Source: Pseudomonadota bacterium (lineage in GTDB: Bacteria; Desulfobacterota; Desulfobulbia; Desulfobulbales; Desulfocapsaceae). From it: 64,000 nt of DNA. Of this stretch, positions 52,322 to 61,256 are shown piece by piece (position 1 is the first letter of the stretch; every line of letters begins with the position of its first letter). The notes beneath the pieces are model-generated. The model had not been told where the DNA came from, searched no databases, and was given only the letters and a program-made list of their open reading frames with translations. A program made the translations under genes and the position numbers. The DNA lies in the NCBI GenBank assembly GCA_018820855.1, contig JAHJNL010000086.1:62001-126000 (forward strand), given 5' to 3'.

Positions 52322-52826
52322 TCTTTCCGGTCCACCCCCCTGTCGAATTCTGCCATCTCTGCCCGGTGATGTAGACAGGGGGTTTCATGACTTGAGCAGG
52401 GATATGGATCCGAGCCTGGTCCATGTCTTCCTCGACAAACTGCAACGCTATGCAGCCAAACCGGATCGGGCACTTTTTTTTGCCGAGTCCGCAGGAAAGA
52501 TAATCGGTTTTGCCACCATCATCGACCGGGCAGAGGCACCGGAAGGTATGGGTGAGGATGTCGCTCATCTTCTGCAAAACTATGGTTGTGGTACCGGGCT
52601 CATGGTCCTGCCGGAATTTCGTCGCAGGGGCGTTGCCCGTATCCTTGTTCAACACTGGCAACAGTGGGCTCAAGCCAGCGGTAGGCAGGGGGTCTGGATC
52701 GTCACCAGAGAGATGGCGGACTGGTACCAGCGTTGTTTTCACTACTCTGTACTTGGGACCACAGTGCGCCATGGAGTGAAAAAAACCGTGCTGGCCAGGA
52801 GTATATCTCAGTTCTCTTCCTCTTGA
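52311..52826 (+). CDS. GNAT-family N-acetyltransferase
   Basis: A 171-residue acetyltransferase. The acetyl-CoA-binding segment is CGTGLMVLPEFRRRGVARILVQHWQQWAQ, where RRRGVARILV is the pyrophosphate loop; IIGFATIIDRAEA is the preceding strand pair and GVWIVTREMADWYQRCFHYSVLG the C-terminal motif. Substrate unknown. It may be translated with the lipoprotein gene it overlaps. Confidence 0.85.
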   Translation: MNSDLSGPPPCRILPSLPGDVDRGFHDLSRDMDPSLVHVFLDKLQRYAAKPDRALFFAESAGKIIGFATIIDRAEAPEGMGEDVAHLLQNYGCGTGLMVLPEFRRRGVARILVQHWQQWAQASGRQGVWIVTREMADWYQRCFHYSVLGTTVRHGVKKTVLARSISQFSSS

Positions 52827-52866
52827 GTCTTTTTACGGCATCGTCTCAAGTCGGCAATGGTCCATG

Positions 52867-53640
52867 TTACAGAGATAGGCTCTGTGCCAGTGCCTCGCGG
52901 ATGTGATCGCACAAGATCTCTGCCACTCCCTCCATCATTCCCAGGCCATGGTTTATGGCCGATAGAGAAATACCTGCCCTGGTCAATTGCGACTTCCATG
53001 AATCAGGATCGGGCCCGGTCAACTCTCGCTCGAAATGTCTGCCTGCCACCAGCATGAATGGGATAAGACAGGCAGATTCAAAGCCTGCCTGTTGAACATG
53101 TCGGATCATTTCTGCAGGGGCTGGATAGCCCTTAAGCAGGGCGAAAAATATTCGTTTGCCAAAACGTTTACGCAAGAAATGATCTAGGGCAAAATACCCG
53201 GTCCAGGCCGGATGGCTGGTTCCATGCCCACAAATAATCAGGGCTTGGTTTTCATGTCCATCGGCGATGATATCCAGGCATGGACAAATTTTTTCATAAT
53301 CTGAAGGGGAACTGAGTAAAGGCAGACCAATGGAGACGTCCAGTGGACAGTTGTGTGCTATGCGGACAAGTTTATGGAATTCATGACCAGGCCATAGATG
53401 CGCGGATTGGAGCACTGCCTGTCTGTAACCTTGCTGCTTGAGTTTTTGCAGTACATCCTCCGGGCCTGGGAAGCCTGACGTATCTATGCCACTATTTTTT
53501 GAAGTAATAACTCGAGAAGAAAAACTCCACAAGATCTCATGCCCGGAAAAACAGTTGCGGATGAGTGTATCGAGAAACGAGTAGGTGTTAAGTGCTCTTG
53601 AAGTTGTGCCGAATGCACTTATGACAATGGGAATGTTCAT
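52867..53640 (-). CDS. cbiK: Anaerobic sirohydrochlorin cobaltochelatase (CbiK-type)
   Basis: Inserts cobalt (or iron) into sirohydrochlorin for cobalamin or siroheme synthesis; class II chelatase of about 257 residues without a signal peptide, so cytoplasmic. The metal-binding histidines appear as CGHGTSHP (His139) and LVAGRHFERE (His202), with Glu177 in APAEMIR between, by analogy with Salmonella CbiK. VISAFGTTSRAL is the usual N-terminal start. Both neighbours are on the opposite strand. Confidence 0.88.
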   Translation of the reverse strand: MNIPIVISAFGTTSRALNTYSFLDTLIRNCFSGHEILWSFSSRVITSKNSGIDTSGFPGPEDVLQKLKQQGYRQAVLQSAHLWPGHEFHKLVRIAHNCPLDVSIGLPLLSSPSDYEKICPCLDIIADGHENQALIICGHGTSHPAWTGYFALDHFLRKRFGKRIFFALLKGYPAPAEMIRHVQQAGFESACLIPFMLVAGRHFERELTGPDPDSWKSQLTRAGISLSAINHGLGMMEGVAEILCDHIREALAQSLSL

Positions 53641-53988
53641 GAAATACCATTAATGATTCTAGGGGGATTAGTAGTCTCTCATACCATATATTGTGGTATT
53701 AAAAAAGAAAATTGCATTTTGTTCAAAGACATGGAAAAAAATTAACGAACCCATTGAAAAAATATAGATAATTAGTTGACACGGAAGAGCAAATACGATA
53801 GTACAAGAAATTGAAGTAAAAATATTTGTACGCTATAGAGATCTGTACTGAACAGATGTGACATGCAAGACTGAAGAGTTCAAGCTGTTTTAATTTATTA
53901 TTAATTAATTTTTATTTTCAGCTTGAACGTTGGCTCGGCTTTTCAGGAGGGTCGGGTCGTAACATTCTAAGAGGAAGGAGGATACAAG
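53641..53988. other. AT-rich intergenic region and porin leader
   Basis: 348 bases with no gene, strongly AT-rich. It holds ATACCA / TGGTAT (53681-53699), a TTGACA-like box at 53776-53781 with a poor partner hexamer downstream (weak sigma-70 candidate), and TTCAAGCTG / CAGCTTGAA (53879-53887 and 53919-53927) separated by a 31-base, nearly pure A/T loop. The last structure is in the likely 5' leader of the porin gene, 61 bases before its ATG. A purine-rich AGGAAGGAGG precedes the start. Confidence 0.5.
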
Positions 53989-55503
53989 ATGGTGAAAAAA
54001 TTTTCCATGTTGGCCCTTGCCGGTCTGATCGCACTGCCTGCAGTAGCGTCAGCAAGCGGTGGAGCTAATGCCGGTGACCTGGAGCGAAAAATTGAAGAGT
54101 TGAGCCTGCAGTTGGATCAGCTGAAAGCCCAGATGTCAGAGAAAGGTGAAGGTGTAAGTCAGTCAGATTTTAATGCGCTTTCCGATACCGTTGGTAGTAT
54201 GGAAGAGCGTTCCGACAGCTGGGATCTGGCTGCCCGTATCAACTTCTACGGAGATTTCCGTGCCCGTCTCGATTACTATCGTGCCAAGACTGTTTCTGAG
54301 TCAATTCAAAGGAGTGATACTCTCTGGACCAATCGTTTTCGCCTGAACATGCGTGTTAAGGCTACAGAAAACGTTGAGTTTAAGGCCCGTCTTGCCATGT
54401 ACAAAGCCTGGGGAATGGAGACCACCCCGAATGGTATTGGTGGTGGCTACCCAATGTGGGATGGCAACAGTACCCGTCAGCCTTCAGACAATGCCCTGCG
54501 TGTTGACCGTGCCTTTGTAAACTGGAATAACATTGCCGGAGTACCTCTCTGGTTCTCCATTGGTCGTCGTCCTACCACTGATGGTCCTCCTGCCCAGGTT
54601 CGCATGGGTACCGATGAGCGTATGGCCACCCCGGTTGCTTTCATGGACTGGCCATTTGACGGTATCTCCATGGGCTATGCCTATCGTTGGGGCGTTGACG
54701 CCTTGGGAACCGGTCGTGTCCGTTTCTGTTATGGACGTGGATTCGAGGATGGACTTGAGGTCCAGGATGGTACCGAAGGTATAATGGATGATATGGATTT
54801 TGCCGGCCTTAGCTGGGATGTCATGAAAAAGGGTGATCGTTTCTTGAATCTCCAGTCTTTCATGGCTTTCAACGTCTTTAATTATCCCTCTTTCGAGAGT
54901 GATTTCATCAATGCTTTCGCCCCGGCTGTTTATGGTCAGCAGACGGAACTCGGTAATATCATGCACACCTCTGGTGTGTATATGGATAAAATCGGTGACG
55001 TAAGCTTCTTCGCTGCCGGTGGCTGGTCTCAGACCGATCCCAATGATAATGGTATGTTCAATGATTACATTGGCATGATGATGGGTGGCACTACTAACAG
55101 CGATAAAGAGAATGGTTACTCTGTTTATCTCGGTGCTCGCTATGATATCGATTCCATTGGCCTGAAACTGGGTGCTGAGTGGAACTACGGTTCAGAGTAC
55201 TGGATTGCCATGAGTCCTGGTCATGATGACATGTATCTGTCTAAGCTGGCTGCCCGCGGTAACGTCTTTGAGGTATACGGAATCTATGACCTGCCCACAG
55301 GCGAGGCCATCTCCAAATACGCCAAGACCTTTGTCCGTTTCGGCTATCAGCGTTACGAGTATGATTACTCCGGTTCCATGGATTGGAATATGAAGCCATA
55401 TGACCTTGGTGATGCCATGGATCAGCAGTACTTGAGCATGCTGGGTCAAGATCCTGTTGAGAGTGCAGATCAGGTTTACCTGACCTTTGAGGCATTCTTC
55501 TAG
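53989..55503 (+). CDS. Outer-membrane porin-like protein, DUF3373 family
   Basis: A 504-residue exported protein. A signal peptide (MVKKFSMLALAGLIALPAVASA) is followed by a short coiled coil (DLERKIEELSLQLDQLKAQMSEKG), then a long beta-rich part with aromatic-terminated strands (FYGDFRARLDYY, FVRFGYQRYEYDY) ending in VYLTFEAFF, a typical barrel-closing C-terminus. It resembles the DUF3373 porins found in Desulfobacterota and epsilonproteobacteria. Highly used codons and a strong ribosome site suggest abundant expression. Confidence 0.88.
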   Translation: MVKKFSMLALAGLIALPAVASASGGANAGDLERKIEELSLQLDQLKAQMSEKGEGVSQSDFNALSDTVGSMEERSDSWDLAARINFYGDFRARLDYYRAKTVSESIQRSDTLWTNRFRLNMRVKATENVEFKARLAMYKAWGMETTPNGIGGGYPMWDGNSTRQPSDNALRVDRAFVNWNNIAGVPLWFSIGRRPTTDGPPAQVRMGTDERMATPVAFMDWPFDGISMGYAYRWGVDALGTGRVRFCYGRGFEDGLEVQDGTEGIMDDMDFAGLSWDVMKKGDRFLNLQSFMAFNVFNYPSFESDFINAFAPAVYGQQTELGNIMHTSGVYMDKIGDVSFFAAGGWSQTDPNDNGMFNDYIGMMMGGTTNSDKENGYSVYLGARYDIDSIGLKLGAEWNYGSEYWIAMSPGHDDMYLSKLAARGNVFEVYGIYDLPTGEAISKYAKTFVRFGYQRYEYDYSGSMDWNMKPYDLGDAMDQQYLSMLGQDPVESADQVYLTFEAFF

Positions 55504-55535
55504 GCCGTTTTCTGTTTTAAACTCTGCAGTATTCT

Positions 55536-55571
55536 GGGGAAGGTTCCTTTTGGGGGACCTTCCCCATTTTT
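55536..55571 (+). terminator. Intrinsic terminator after the porin gene
   Basis: GGGGAAGGTTCC pairs with GGGGACCTTCCCC (55536-55565) and is followed by TTTTT (55567-55571). It lies 33 bases after the stop codon. Confidence 0.93.
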
Positions 55572-55590
55572 ATTGGTTCCCGACGTAAAC

Positions 55591-56331
55591 ATGGCAAATC
55601 AACTTCAAGGCGGCAGAGAGAGGGGAAGAATCATCATTTCCACCGATCGGCGCGGAGGAATAAGCCGCTCTCCCTACAATTCTCTAAACCTCAGTTATGG
55701 AGTAGGTGATGAATCGTATTGTGTTGCTGAAAATCGTGAGCGACTCAAGATTGAAGGTCCCTTTACCCATCTTCTTTCCGCCAGGCAGGTTCATGGAGAT
55801 GATATCTTTATGGCCACAGGGGAATTAAGTGCAGACCTTGAGGTCGATGGCTATGATTCCTTAATGACAGAGACAATTGGTCTTGGTTTGATGATCCAGC
55901 AGGCCGATTGCCAGGCGGTGACACTCTATGACCCCAGACGCCCGGCAATAGCTGCCGTTCATTGCGGTTGGAAGGGAAGTGTCCTCGATATTCTCGGAAA
56001 AACGGTGCAGGCCATGAAAGACTGTTATCGTACCTCACCATCAATGCTGCAGGCATATGTCAGTCCCTCCCTTGGCCCATGTTGTGCCCAGTTTATCAAT
56101 CACGCCAGAGAATTGCCTCCCGCCTTTCTTGCCTTTCAGGAGCGCAAGAACTATTTTAATTTCTGGAAGATCAGCAGGATGCAACTGCTGCAGGCAGGAC
56201 TGGATGCGGATAATATTATACTGTCCGAACAATGTACTTCATGCTCAGCAGATCATTTTTCCTATCGCCGTGCCTGCCGGCAGGGAGATGGCCGAACCGG
56301 GCGCTGTGCCACAGTGATCGGTCTGGTATAA
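55591..56331 (+). CDS. YfiH-family multicopper-type protein (purine nucleoside phosphorylase / laccase domain)
   Basis: About 246 residues of the YfiH (DUF152) family, first called polyphenol oxidase and more recently linked to purine nucleoside metabolism. Its signature is in LLSARQVHGDDIF and IQQADCQAVTLYD, with AIAAVHCGWKGSV and the C-terminal CTSCSADHFSYRRACRQGDGRTGR; the conserved Cys/His residues bind zinc. The ATG at 55591 (MANQLQGG) is taken; there is no obvious ribosome site. Confidence 0.88.
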   Translation: MANQLQGGRERGRIIISTDRRGGISRSPYNSLNLSYGVGDESYCVAENRERLKIEGPFTHLLSARQVHGDDIFMATGELSADLEVDGYDSLMTETIGLGLMIQQADCQAVTLYDPRRPAIAAVHCGWKGSVLDILGKTVQAMKDCYRTSPSMLQAYVSPSLGPCCAQFINHARELPPAFLAFQERKNYFNFWKISRMQLLQAGLDADNIILSEQCTSCSADHFSYRRACRQGDGRTGRCATVIGLV

Positions 56332-56428
56332 AAATTTGTATGATATTTGAGGTTGTTTTTTTGAATTCTCTTCTCTCAATTATCCATATTTCGCGGTTAC
56401 AGTTCGATTTAGCCTGTTAACATATACT

Positions 56429-57103
56429 ATGCGCATTCTTGTTGTTGAAGATGATAAGAAAATTGCAGCGTTTCTGGAAAAGGGTCTGCAGGAAGCGGGA
56501 TTCACCGTTGATGTCTGTCATGATGGTATTTCAGGCTTGTCACTTGCTTTGACGGAGCCCTACGAGGCAGCAGTGGTGGACATTATGCTGCCCGGTCTTG
56601 ACGGCCTGAGTCTGATCGAGAAGATCCGGGGACGAGGAATTGTGATTCCAGTCCTCATCCTCAGTGCTCGACAGTCCGTGGATGATCGTATTGAAGGGTT
56701 ACAGCGCGGAGGGGATGACTACATGGTCAAGCCCTTCTCTTTTAATGAGTTACTGGCTAGGGTTCAAGCCCTCCTGCGACGCGGGCAGAAAGGCGGTGAG
56801 AGTGGAAAACTCACTGTGGGAGAGTTGCAGCTTGATCTGCTTAAGCGCGAAGTCAGGCGACAGGGGAAAAAGATTGAACTGCCGGCCAAGGAGTATGCAC
56901 TCCTGGAACTTATGATGCGTAATCCCGGGCGTGTGCTCTCCAAAACATCCATATTGGAGCGGATCTATGAGTATAATTTTGACCCCCAGACCAATGTGGT
57001 TGATGTTCTTGTCTGTCGTCTCCGCAACCGGGTAGATAAGGAGTATGAGGTTAAACTTATCCATACTGTCAGAGGCATGGGCTATGTCCTTCGCACTGAA
57101 TAA
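56429..57103 (+). CDS. OmpR/CusR-family response regulator
   Basis: A 224-residue DNA-binding response regulator. The receiver (MRILVVEDDKKIAAFLEKGLQEAG) has the phospho-acceptor Asp in AVVDIMLPGLDG, the Ser/Thr in LSAR and Lys in VKPFSFNE; the winged helix contains ELPAKEYALLELMMRNPGRVLSKTSILERIYEYN and TVRGMGYVLR. The overlap with the kinase gene and the CusR/CopR-like sequence suggest a role in metal or envelope sensing, but the target is unknown. Confidence 0.95.
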   Translation: MRILVVEDDKKIAAFLEKGLQEAGFTVDVCHDGISGLSLALTEPYEAAVVDIMLPGLDGLSLIEKIRGRGIVIPVLILSARQSVDDRIEGLQRGGDDYMVKPFSFNELLARVQALLRRGQKGGESGKLTVGELQLDLLKREVRRQGKKIELPAKEYALLELMMRNPGRVLSKTSILERIYEYNFDPQTNVVDVLVCRLRNRVDKEYEVKLIHTVRGMGYVLRTE

Positions 57104-58463
57104 CCTGTTTGTACACCGTCTCAGACCCGGTCGGCTCCTCTTTTTTTTCCTCTTTCTCTGGCTGTTCTCAGGCCTTTTCCTTTTTTTTCATCTCCAGTTT
57201 CTGAAAAGTCAGATTCAGAATCAGGAAATGCAGCGTCTGCAGGTCGGGCTTGATAATTATCTCAAGAGAAGCGGCGTCACATCTGGAGAAAATTTTATCC
57301 TGGAGAGTGAACCTCCTCAAGAGGTAGATTTTATCCGTTTGGTCAGGGGACGGGATCAGTTTCTTCTTACTGGCAATACGACCATGAATTTCACAGGGCT
57401 GGTGGATCTGGACCCATTTGCCCATGGAATCTGGATAGATCTTATGCAACCGGGAGATTCCGGCACCTGGCTCTTGGTATCCAGGAAGCTTACAGGTGGA
57501 TTGGTGCAAGCCGGTAAAGATGACAGCAGTGCAGGCATTGCCATGTATCAGAGGGCGGTTCGTGTTTCCTTTTGGAGTTTTTGCCTGGCCGCCCTGCCTT
57601 CCCTTGTCCTTTCTTTTTTTCTGATGTATCTCATTCAGCAGCCTTTGCGGCAACTTCACGATGATATGGCAAGAGCCTTGGCGAAAAGATCCCTGCTCCT
57701 GCCAAAACACCGTGGACACTATGATGAACTGGCGCCGTTGTATCAGCAACTGGAACAGCTCTTTCAGCAAAACAGACAATTAATCCAGGAGATGCAGTCT
57801 TCACTTGATAATGTTGCGCATGATCTGAGAACGCCGATGAGCAGATTGCGGGTTGTGGCCGAGTATGCTCTGCAGTCAGAGAGGAATGAGCCGGAACTCT
57901 ATCGCAATGCTCTTTCTGATTGTCTGGAAGAATCCGAGCGGGTGATGTCGATGCTTAAGGTCATGATGAGTGTAGCCGAAGCTGAGGCAGGCACCATGCG
58001 CCTGGAGTTGGAAGAGTTGGATCTTATGAAAACCCTGGAGGACGTGATATCTCTTTATCAATATGTTGCGGAAGAAGAGCAGATTGCTGTTTCCTGTGCA
58101 GGAGAAAAAGGGGTTTTTGTCCATGCTGATAAGACCCGTATCAGTCAGGTCTGGGCCAATCTTCTTGATAACGGAATAAAATACGGGCACGAATCTGGAA
58201 CAGTGAGGATTACTGTTGCCACAAAGGATAATTTTGCTGTGGTCAGTTTTTGCGATGACGGCATGGGGATTTCCGAGGCAGAGATTAGTCGAATATGGGA
58301 TCGACTGTATCGCGGCGATCGAAGTCGCAGTCATCAGGGACTAGGGCTGGGTTTGAACTACGTCAAGGCAGTTGTCGAAGCCCATGGAGGGCAAGTACTG
58401 GTAAAGAGTAAAATTCGTGAAGGCTCCTGCTTTGAAGTGCGTTTGCCATTGCTGCGCAAATGA
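57084..58463 (+). CDS. Membrane sensor histidine kinase, partner of the OmpR-type regulator
   Basis: About 459 residues with two membrane helices (near residues 12-35 and 165-190) flanking a periplasmic sensor region of about 130 residues. The H-box NVAHDLRTPMSRL carries the phospho-acceptor His; the ATPase lobe has LLDNGIKYG (N box), FCDDGMGIS (G1) and RSRSHQGLGLGLNYVKA (G2). The start at 57084 overlaps the response-regulator gene by 20 bases. The sensor sequence does not reveal a ligand. Confidence 0.94.
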   Translation: MSFALNNLFVHRLRPGRLLFFFLFLWLFSGLFLFFHLQFLKSQIQNQEMQRLQVGLDNYLKRSGVTSGENFILESEPPQEVDFIRLVRGRDQFLLTGNTTMNFTGLVDLDPFAHGIWIDLMQPGDSGTWLLVSRKLTGGLVQAGKDDSSAGIAMYQRAVRVSFWSFCLAALPSLVLSFFLMYLIQQPLRQLHDDMARALAKRSLLLPKHRGHYDELAPLYQQLEQLFQQNRQLIQEMQSSLDNVAHDLRTPMSRLRVVAEYALQSERNEPELYRNALSDCLEESERVMSMLKVMMSVAEAEAGTMRLELEELDLMKTLEDVISLYQYVAEEEQIAVSCAGEKGVFVHADKTRISQVWANLLDNGIKYGHESGTVRITVATKDNFAVVSFCDDGMGISEAEISRIWDRLYRGDRSRSHQGLGLGLNYVKAVVEAHGGQVLVKSKIREGSCFEVRLPLLRK

Positions 58464-58541
58464 AGATAGCCAACTTTACGGAGGAGATTTCCCAATAAAA
58501 TTGTACCAATGATAGCAAAAGAAAGGGTAGTGAGGGAGCCA

Positions 58542-59273
58542 TTACAGGCTGAAATCGCAGAGTAACGGGGCATGATCGGAGAAACGAATATCCGGGATGG
58601 AAAAGTTTGAGGCGATAAGCTCCGGACTATGGAGAATAAAATCAAGATGACGTTTCGGGGCATGGCTGGGATGTGACGGTTTGCCTGTGAGATTGGCGTT
58701 GCATAGTCTTGAAGCCGCCATAAAAAGCTGCAGTTCACGATCACCGCCAAAGGTGTTGAAATCACCTGCTACGATCACTGGCTTTGTGCTGTTTGAAATT
58801 ATACGGTGGAGATGTTCGAGCTGCTGTTGTCTGTGTTTGAATTTTAAGGAGAGGTGGACAATAAAGATACAGATGTCATCAAGTTCCACTTCGATGACCA
58901 GGCGTTTGACTCCTTCATTAAAATAATGAAAGCGGGAACTGTTAATTATCCGGTTGGTGAGCAGGGCATTGCTTTGCTTGTTCAGTACTGGAATCCTGTT
59001 GGCCAGTGACTTGTCTCCGTACTTGGTTTCCACAATATGAAAATGGTCCAAACTGTTAGCGATTACCTCGGCCTGACAACATTTTCCGGAACGATAGGAC
59101 CCGGAGTCAACTTCAATAAGACCTATGATGTCCGGGTGGACGGAGCGGATAAAGGAAACGATCTGATCCAGGGTGTTTCCGGTCTGTTTGAAAAATCCGG
59201 TAAAGGGAAGAGGTAGGTGGTATCGTGCCCCATGGCCTGTGGCATACCGTATATTATAGAGTAAAAAACGCAT
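58542..59273 (-). CDS. Endonuclease/exonuclease/phosphatase-family hydrolase
   Basis: A 243-residue EEP-fold metal-dependent hydrolase. MRFLLYNIRYATG holds the first metal Asn, IIGLIEVDSGSYR the Glu, VIVAGDFNTFGGDREL the GDFN motif, LDFILHSPELI and RFSDHAPLLCDF the terminal catalytic His (SDHAP). Such enzymes act on phosphodiesters of DNA, sphingolipids or nucleotides; the substrate here is unclear. It converges on the histidine kinase gene. Confidence 0.88.
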   Translation of the reverse strand: MRFLLYNIRYATGHGARYHLPLPFTGFFKQTGNTLDQIVSFIRSVHPDIIGLIEVDSGSYRSGKCCQAEVIANSLDHFHIVETKYGDKSLANRIPVLNKQSNALLTNRIINSSRFHYFNEGVKRLVIEVELDDICIFIVHLSLKFKHRQQQLEHLHRIISNSTKPVIVAGDFNTFGGDRELQLFMAASRLCNANLTGKPSHPSHAPKRHLDFILHSPELIASNFSIPDIRFSDHAPLLCDFSL

Positions 59274-59589
59274 GCAGTTATGATAGCGGTTTCTGCACCA
59301 CTTTGCAATGAGGCCTTTTTTTATGGCATCACATCTGAGATGTCATATGTTCTGTTTCAATCATTGCGGCTGGAAGAGGTTGCCTGTGTCGTTTGTTCAT
59401 GTAATTATCCTTGTGAACCTTATACAGCCAGCTATGTGAACCCGATAGATCACACTCCATGAGTATTTCCGTGCAGCAACAGAAGTGGGATATTGTAAAC
59501 TCTTACCTTTTTTCTCTATATCTCATATGGTACAGTAACGCTTCATAACTAAGAGACAATACAATAGATTCAAACAGACAGGATAGAAT
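59274..59589. other. Divergent intergenic region before hemC
   Basis: 316 bases between the EEP hydrolase (minus strand) and hemC. A small palindrome (ACATCT-G-AGATGT) lies near 59331-59343. A 60-codon open frame from 59280 has cysteine-rich sequence (CVVCSCNYPC) but no ribosome site and is not accepted as a gene. A plausible ribosome site GACAGGAT precedes hemC. Nothing else is recognised. Confidence 0.4.
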
Positions 59590-60522
59590 ATGACCACAAT
59601 ACATATCGGATCGAGAAAGAGTAAACTTGCCATGTGGCAGACCGAGACCGTTGCCGCCCTGCTGGAAAAGAGCGGTTTAAAGACGGTGATCAGTTCCATG
59701 GAGACCAAAGGTGATAAGATTCTTGATGTTTCCATCGCCAAGATCGGCAGCAAAGGAGTCTTTACTGAAGAACTTGAGGAGCAACTGGGCGGTGGCACGA
59801 CAGATATCGCTGTTCACAGTGCCAAGGATATGCAGTCTATTCTGCCGGATGGTTTTGGTCTCATCGCCTTTACCGACCGGGAGAAGGTCAATGATGTTCT
59901 GCTGTCCATGGACAAGTCCATAGACATAGAAGACAAAAGTCGGGCAATCCGGATCGGCACTTCCTCTGTACGGCGTATTGCCCTCTTGAAACACTACTAC
60001 CCTCATGTTGAAACTGTTGATATGCGCGGAAACCTGCAGACCAGAATCAGCAAAATGAAGCAAGGTATCTGTGATGCCCTTATTCTGGCCTATGCCGGGG
60101 TGAAACGTATGGAATATGAGGATATGATCGTCAAGGTTTTTTCAGAGGAGGAGTTCATTCCTCCGGTGGGGCAGGGCTGTATCGCTATCGAGGCGGCAGA
60201 GAGCCTGGATGCAGAGAAGCAGGAATGGGTTCGGGCCTGTCTCAATAATCCGGATTCTGAAGACTGCCTGCTGGCTGAACGTGCCTACCTGCGGACCATG
60301 GAAGGAGGCTGTTCCATTCCTGCATTTGCATTGGCGATTCTTGATGGACAGCAAATTGTCCTGCGTGGGGGCTTGGCCAGTCTGGATGGTACGACAGTTC
60401 TGGTCAAGACAGAAAAAGGTCCCAGAAAAGAGGCTGAAGAGCTGGGACAGCGCCTGGGGAAATTTATCCTGGAAAACGGTGGCCGGGAAATATTGGCCGA
60501 GGTCCGACGTGTCCAGGGATGA
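59590..60522 (+). CDS. hemC: Hydroxymethylbilane synthase (porphobilinogen deaminase)
   Basis: Joins four porphobilinogen molecules to hydroxymethylbilane in the tetrapyrrole pathway. The 310-residue enzyme has IGSRKSKLAMWQTE, the catalytic Asp region TTDIAVHSAKDMQSILP, the IGTSSVRRIALLKHY Arg motif and the dipyrromethane-cofactor cysteine Cys241 in MEGGCSIPAFAL. Its product feeds siroheme, heme and cobalamin, consistent with the cbiK gene nearby. Confidence 0.97.
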   Translation: MTTIHIGSRKSKLAMWQTETVAALLEKSGLKTVISSMETKGDKILDVSIAKIGSKGVFTEELEEQLGGGTTDIAVHSAKDMQSILPDGFGLIAFTDREKVNDVLLSMDKSIDIEDKSRAIRIGTSSVRRIALLKHYYPHVETVDMRGNLQTRISKMKQGICDALILAYAGVKRMEYEDMIVKVFSEEEFIPPVGQGCIAIEAAESLDAEKQEWVRACLNNPDSEDCLLAERAYLRTMEGGCSIPAFALAILDGQQIVLRGGLASLDGTTVLVKTEKGPRKEAEELGQRLGKFILENGGREILAEVRRVQG

Positions 60523-60620
60523 AACAACGGCGTGTATCAACAGGTAATGGTCTCACGTTCTCTTCTTTATACATTCAATGGAAAAAGGAATACATCCTAT
60601 TGGGCAGGAGGCTTTATTCG

Positions 60621-61244
60621 ATGAAGGGGTGCACTGGCGGATCAACTGTAATTGTCTTCATTTTCCTATTCACCATTACAGCCGGCGGTCTGGCAGGCTG
60701 TGGGAAGAATGCTCCTCTCAGGCAACAATTTTCCGCACCTGCAGCTGTTACGGCGGCAGAGCTTTCACCAGGACTTACAGTTTTCTATTTTGATAAATTC
60801 TACCGAAGTACTGGGCATATGCCGACTTATTTAGAGGCAAGGTCCCAAGGGAGGCCGGGAAAACCTGTTTTTCAGCTCAACCATCAGTTTGCTCATGACG
60901 TACCGGTTTTTGATTCCGGTGCGCAAAAAGGCGTCGGTATGGTACTGGCAGGGTATCTCCATCTTGCTGAAGCCGGCGAGTACAGATTCCAGGCCCTGGC
61001 TAATGACGGTATAGAGTTTTCTCTTGACGGCAGCCTCTTGTTTGAGGATCCCGCGGTGCACAGCGACAGGTTGTCTCCCGTCGGTATTGCCGATGTTGCG
61101 GCAGGCGGTTGGTATCCGATCCTTATTCGCTATTTTCAACGTAAAGGAACAGCTACTTTGAAACTCTACTGGCAGCCGCCTGCCGCCACGGAATTCTCCA
61201 TTATCCCTGCAGGAATCTATGCTCATCAAGAGACAAGAGAATAG
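60621..61244 (+). CDS. PA14-domain lipoprotein
   Basis: About 207 residues. The start at 60621 follows AGGAGG. A lipoprotein signal (VIVFIFLFTITAGGLAGC, lipobox LAGC) is followed by a PA14-like beta domain: GVGMVLAGYLHLAEAGEYRFQALANDGIEFSLDGSLLFED, and GGWYPILIRYFQRKGTATLKLYWQPP. PA14 domains bind carbohydrate. It is downstream of hemC but unlikely to be related in function. Confidence 0.85.
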   Translation: MKGCTGGSTVIVFIFLFTITAGGLAGCGKNAPLRQQFSAPAAVTAAELSPGLTVFYFDKFYRSTGHMPTYLEARSQGRPGKPVFQLNHQFAHDVPVFDSGAQKGVGMVLAGYLHLAEAGEYRFQALANDGIEFSLDGSLLFEDPAVHSDRLSPVGIADVAAGGWYPILIRYFQRKGTATLKLYWQPPAATEFSIIPAGIYAHQETRE

Positions 61245-61256
61245 ATGATGCAGATA

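Noticed and set aside
59280-59462. 60-codon cysteine-rich frame upstream of hemC
   Set aside because: No ribosome site, no family resemblance, and it lies in a promoter-length divergent gap.
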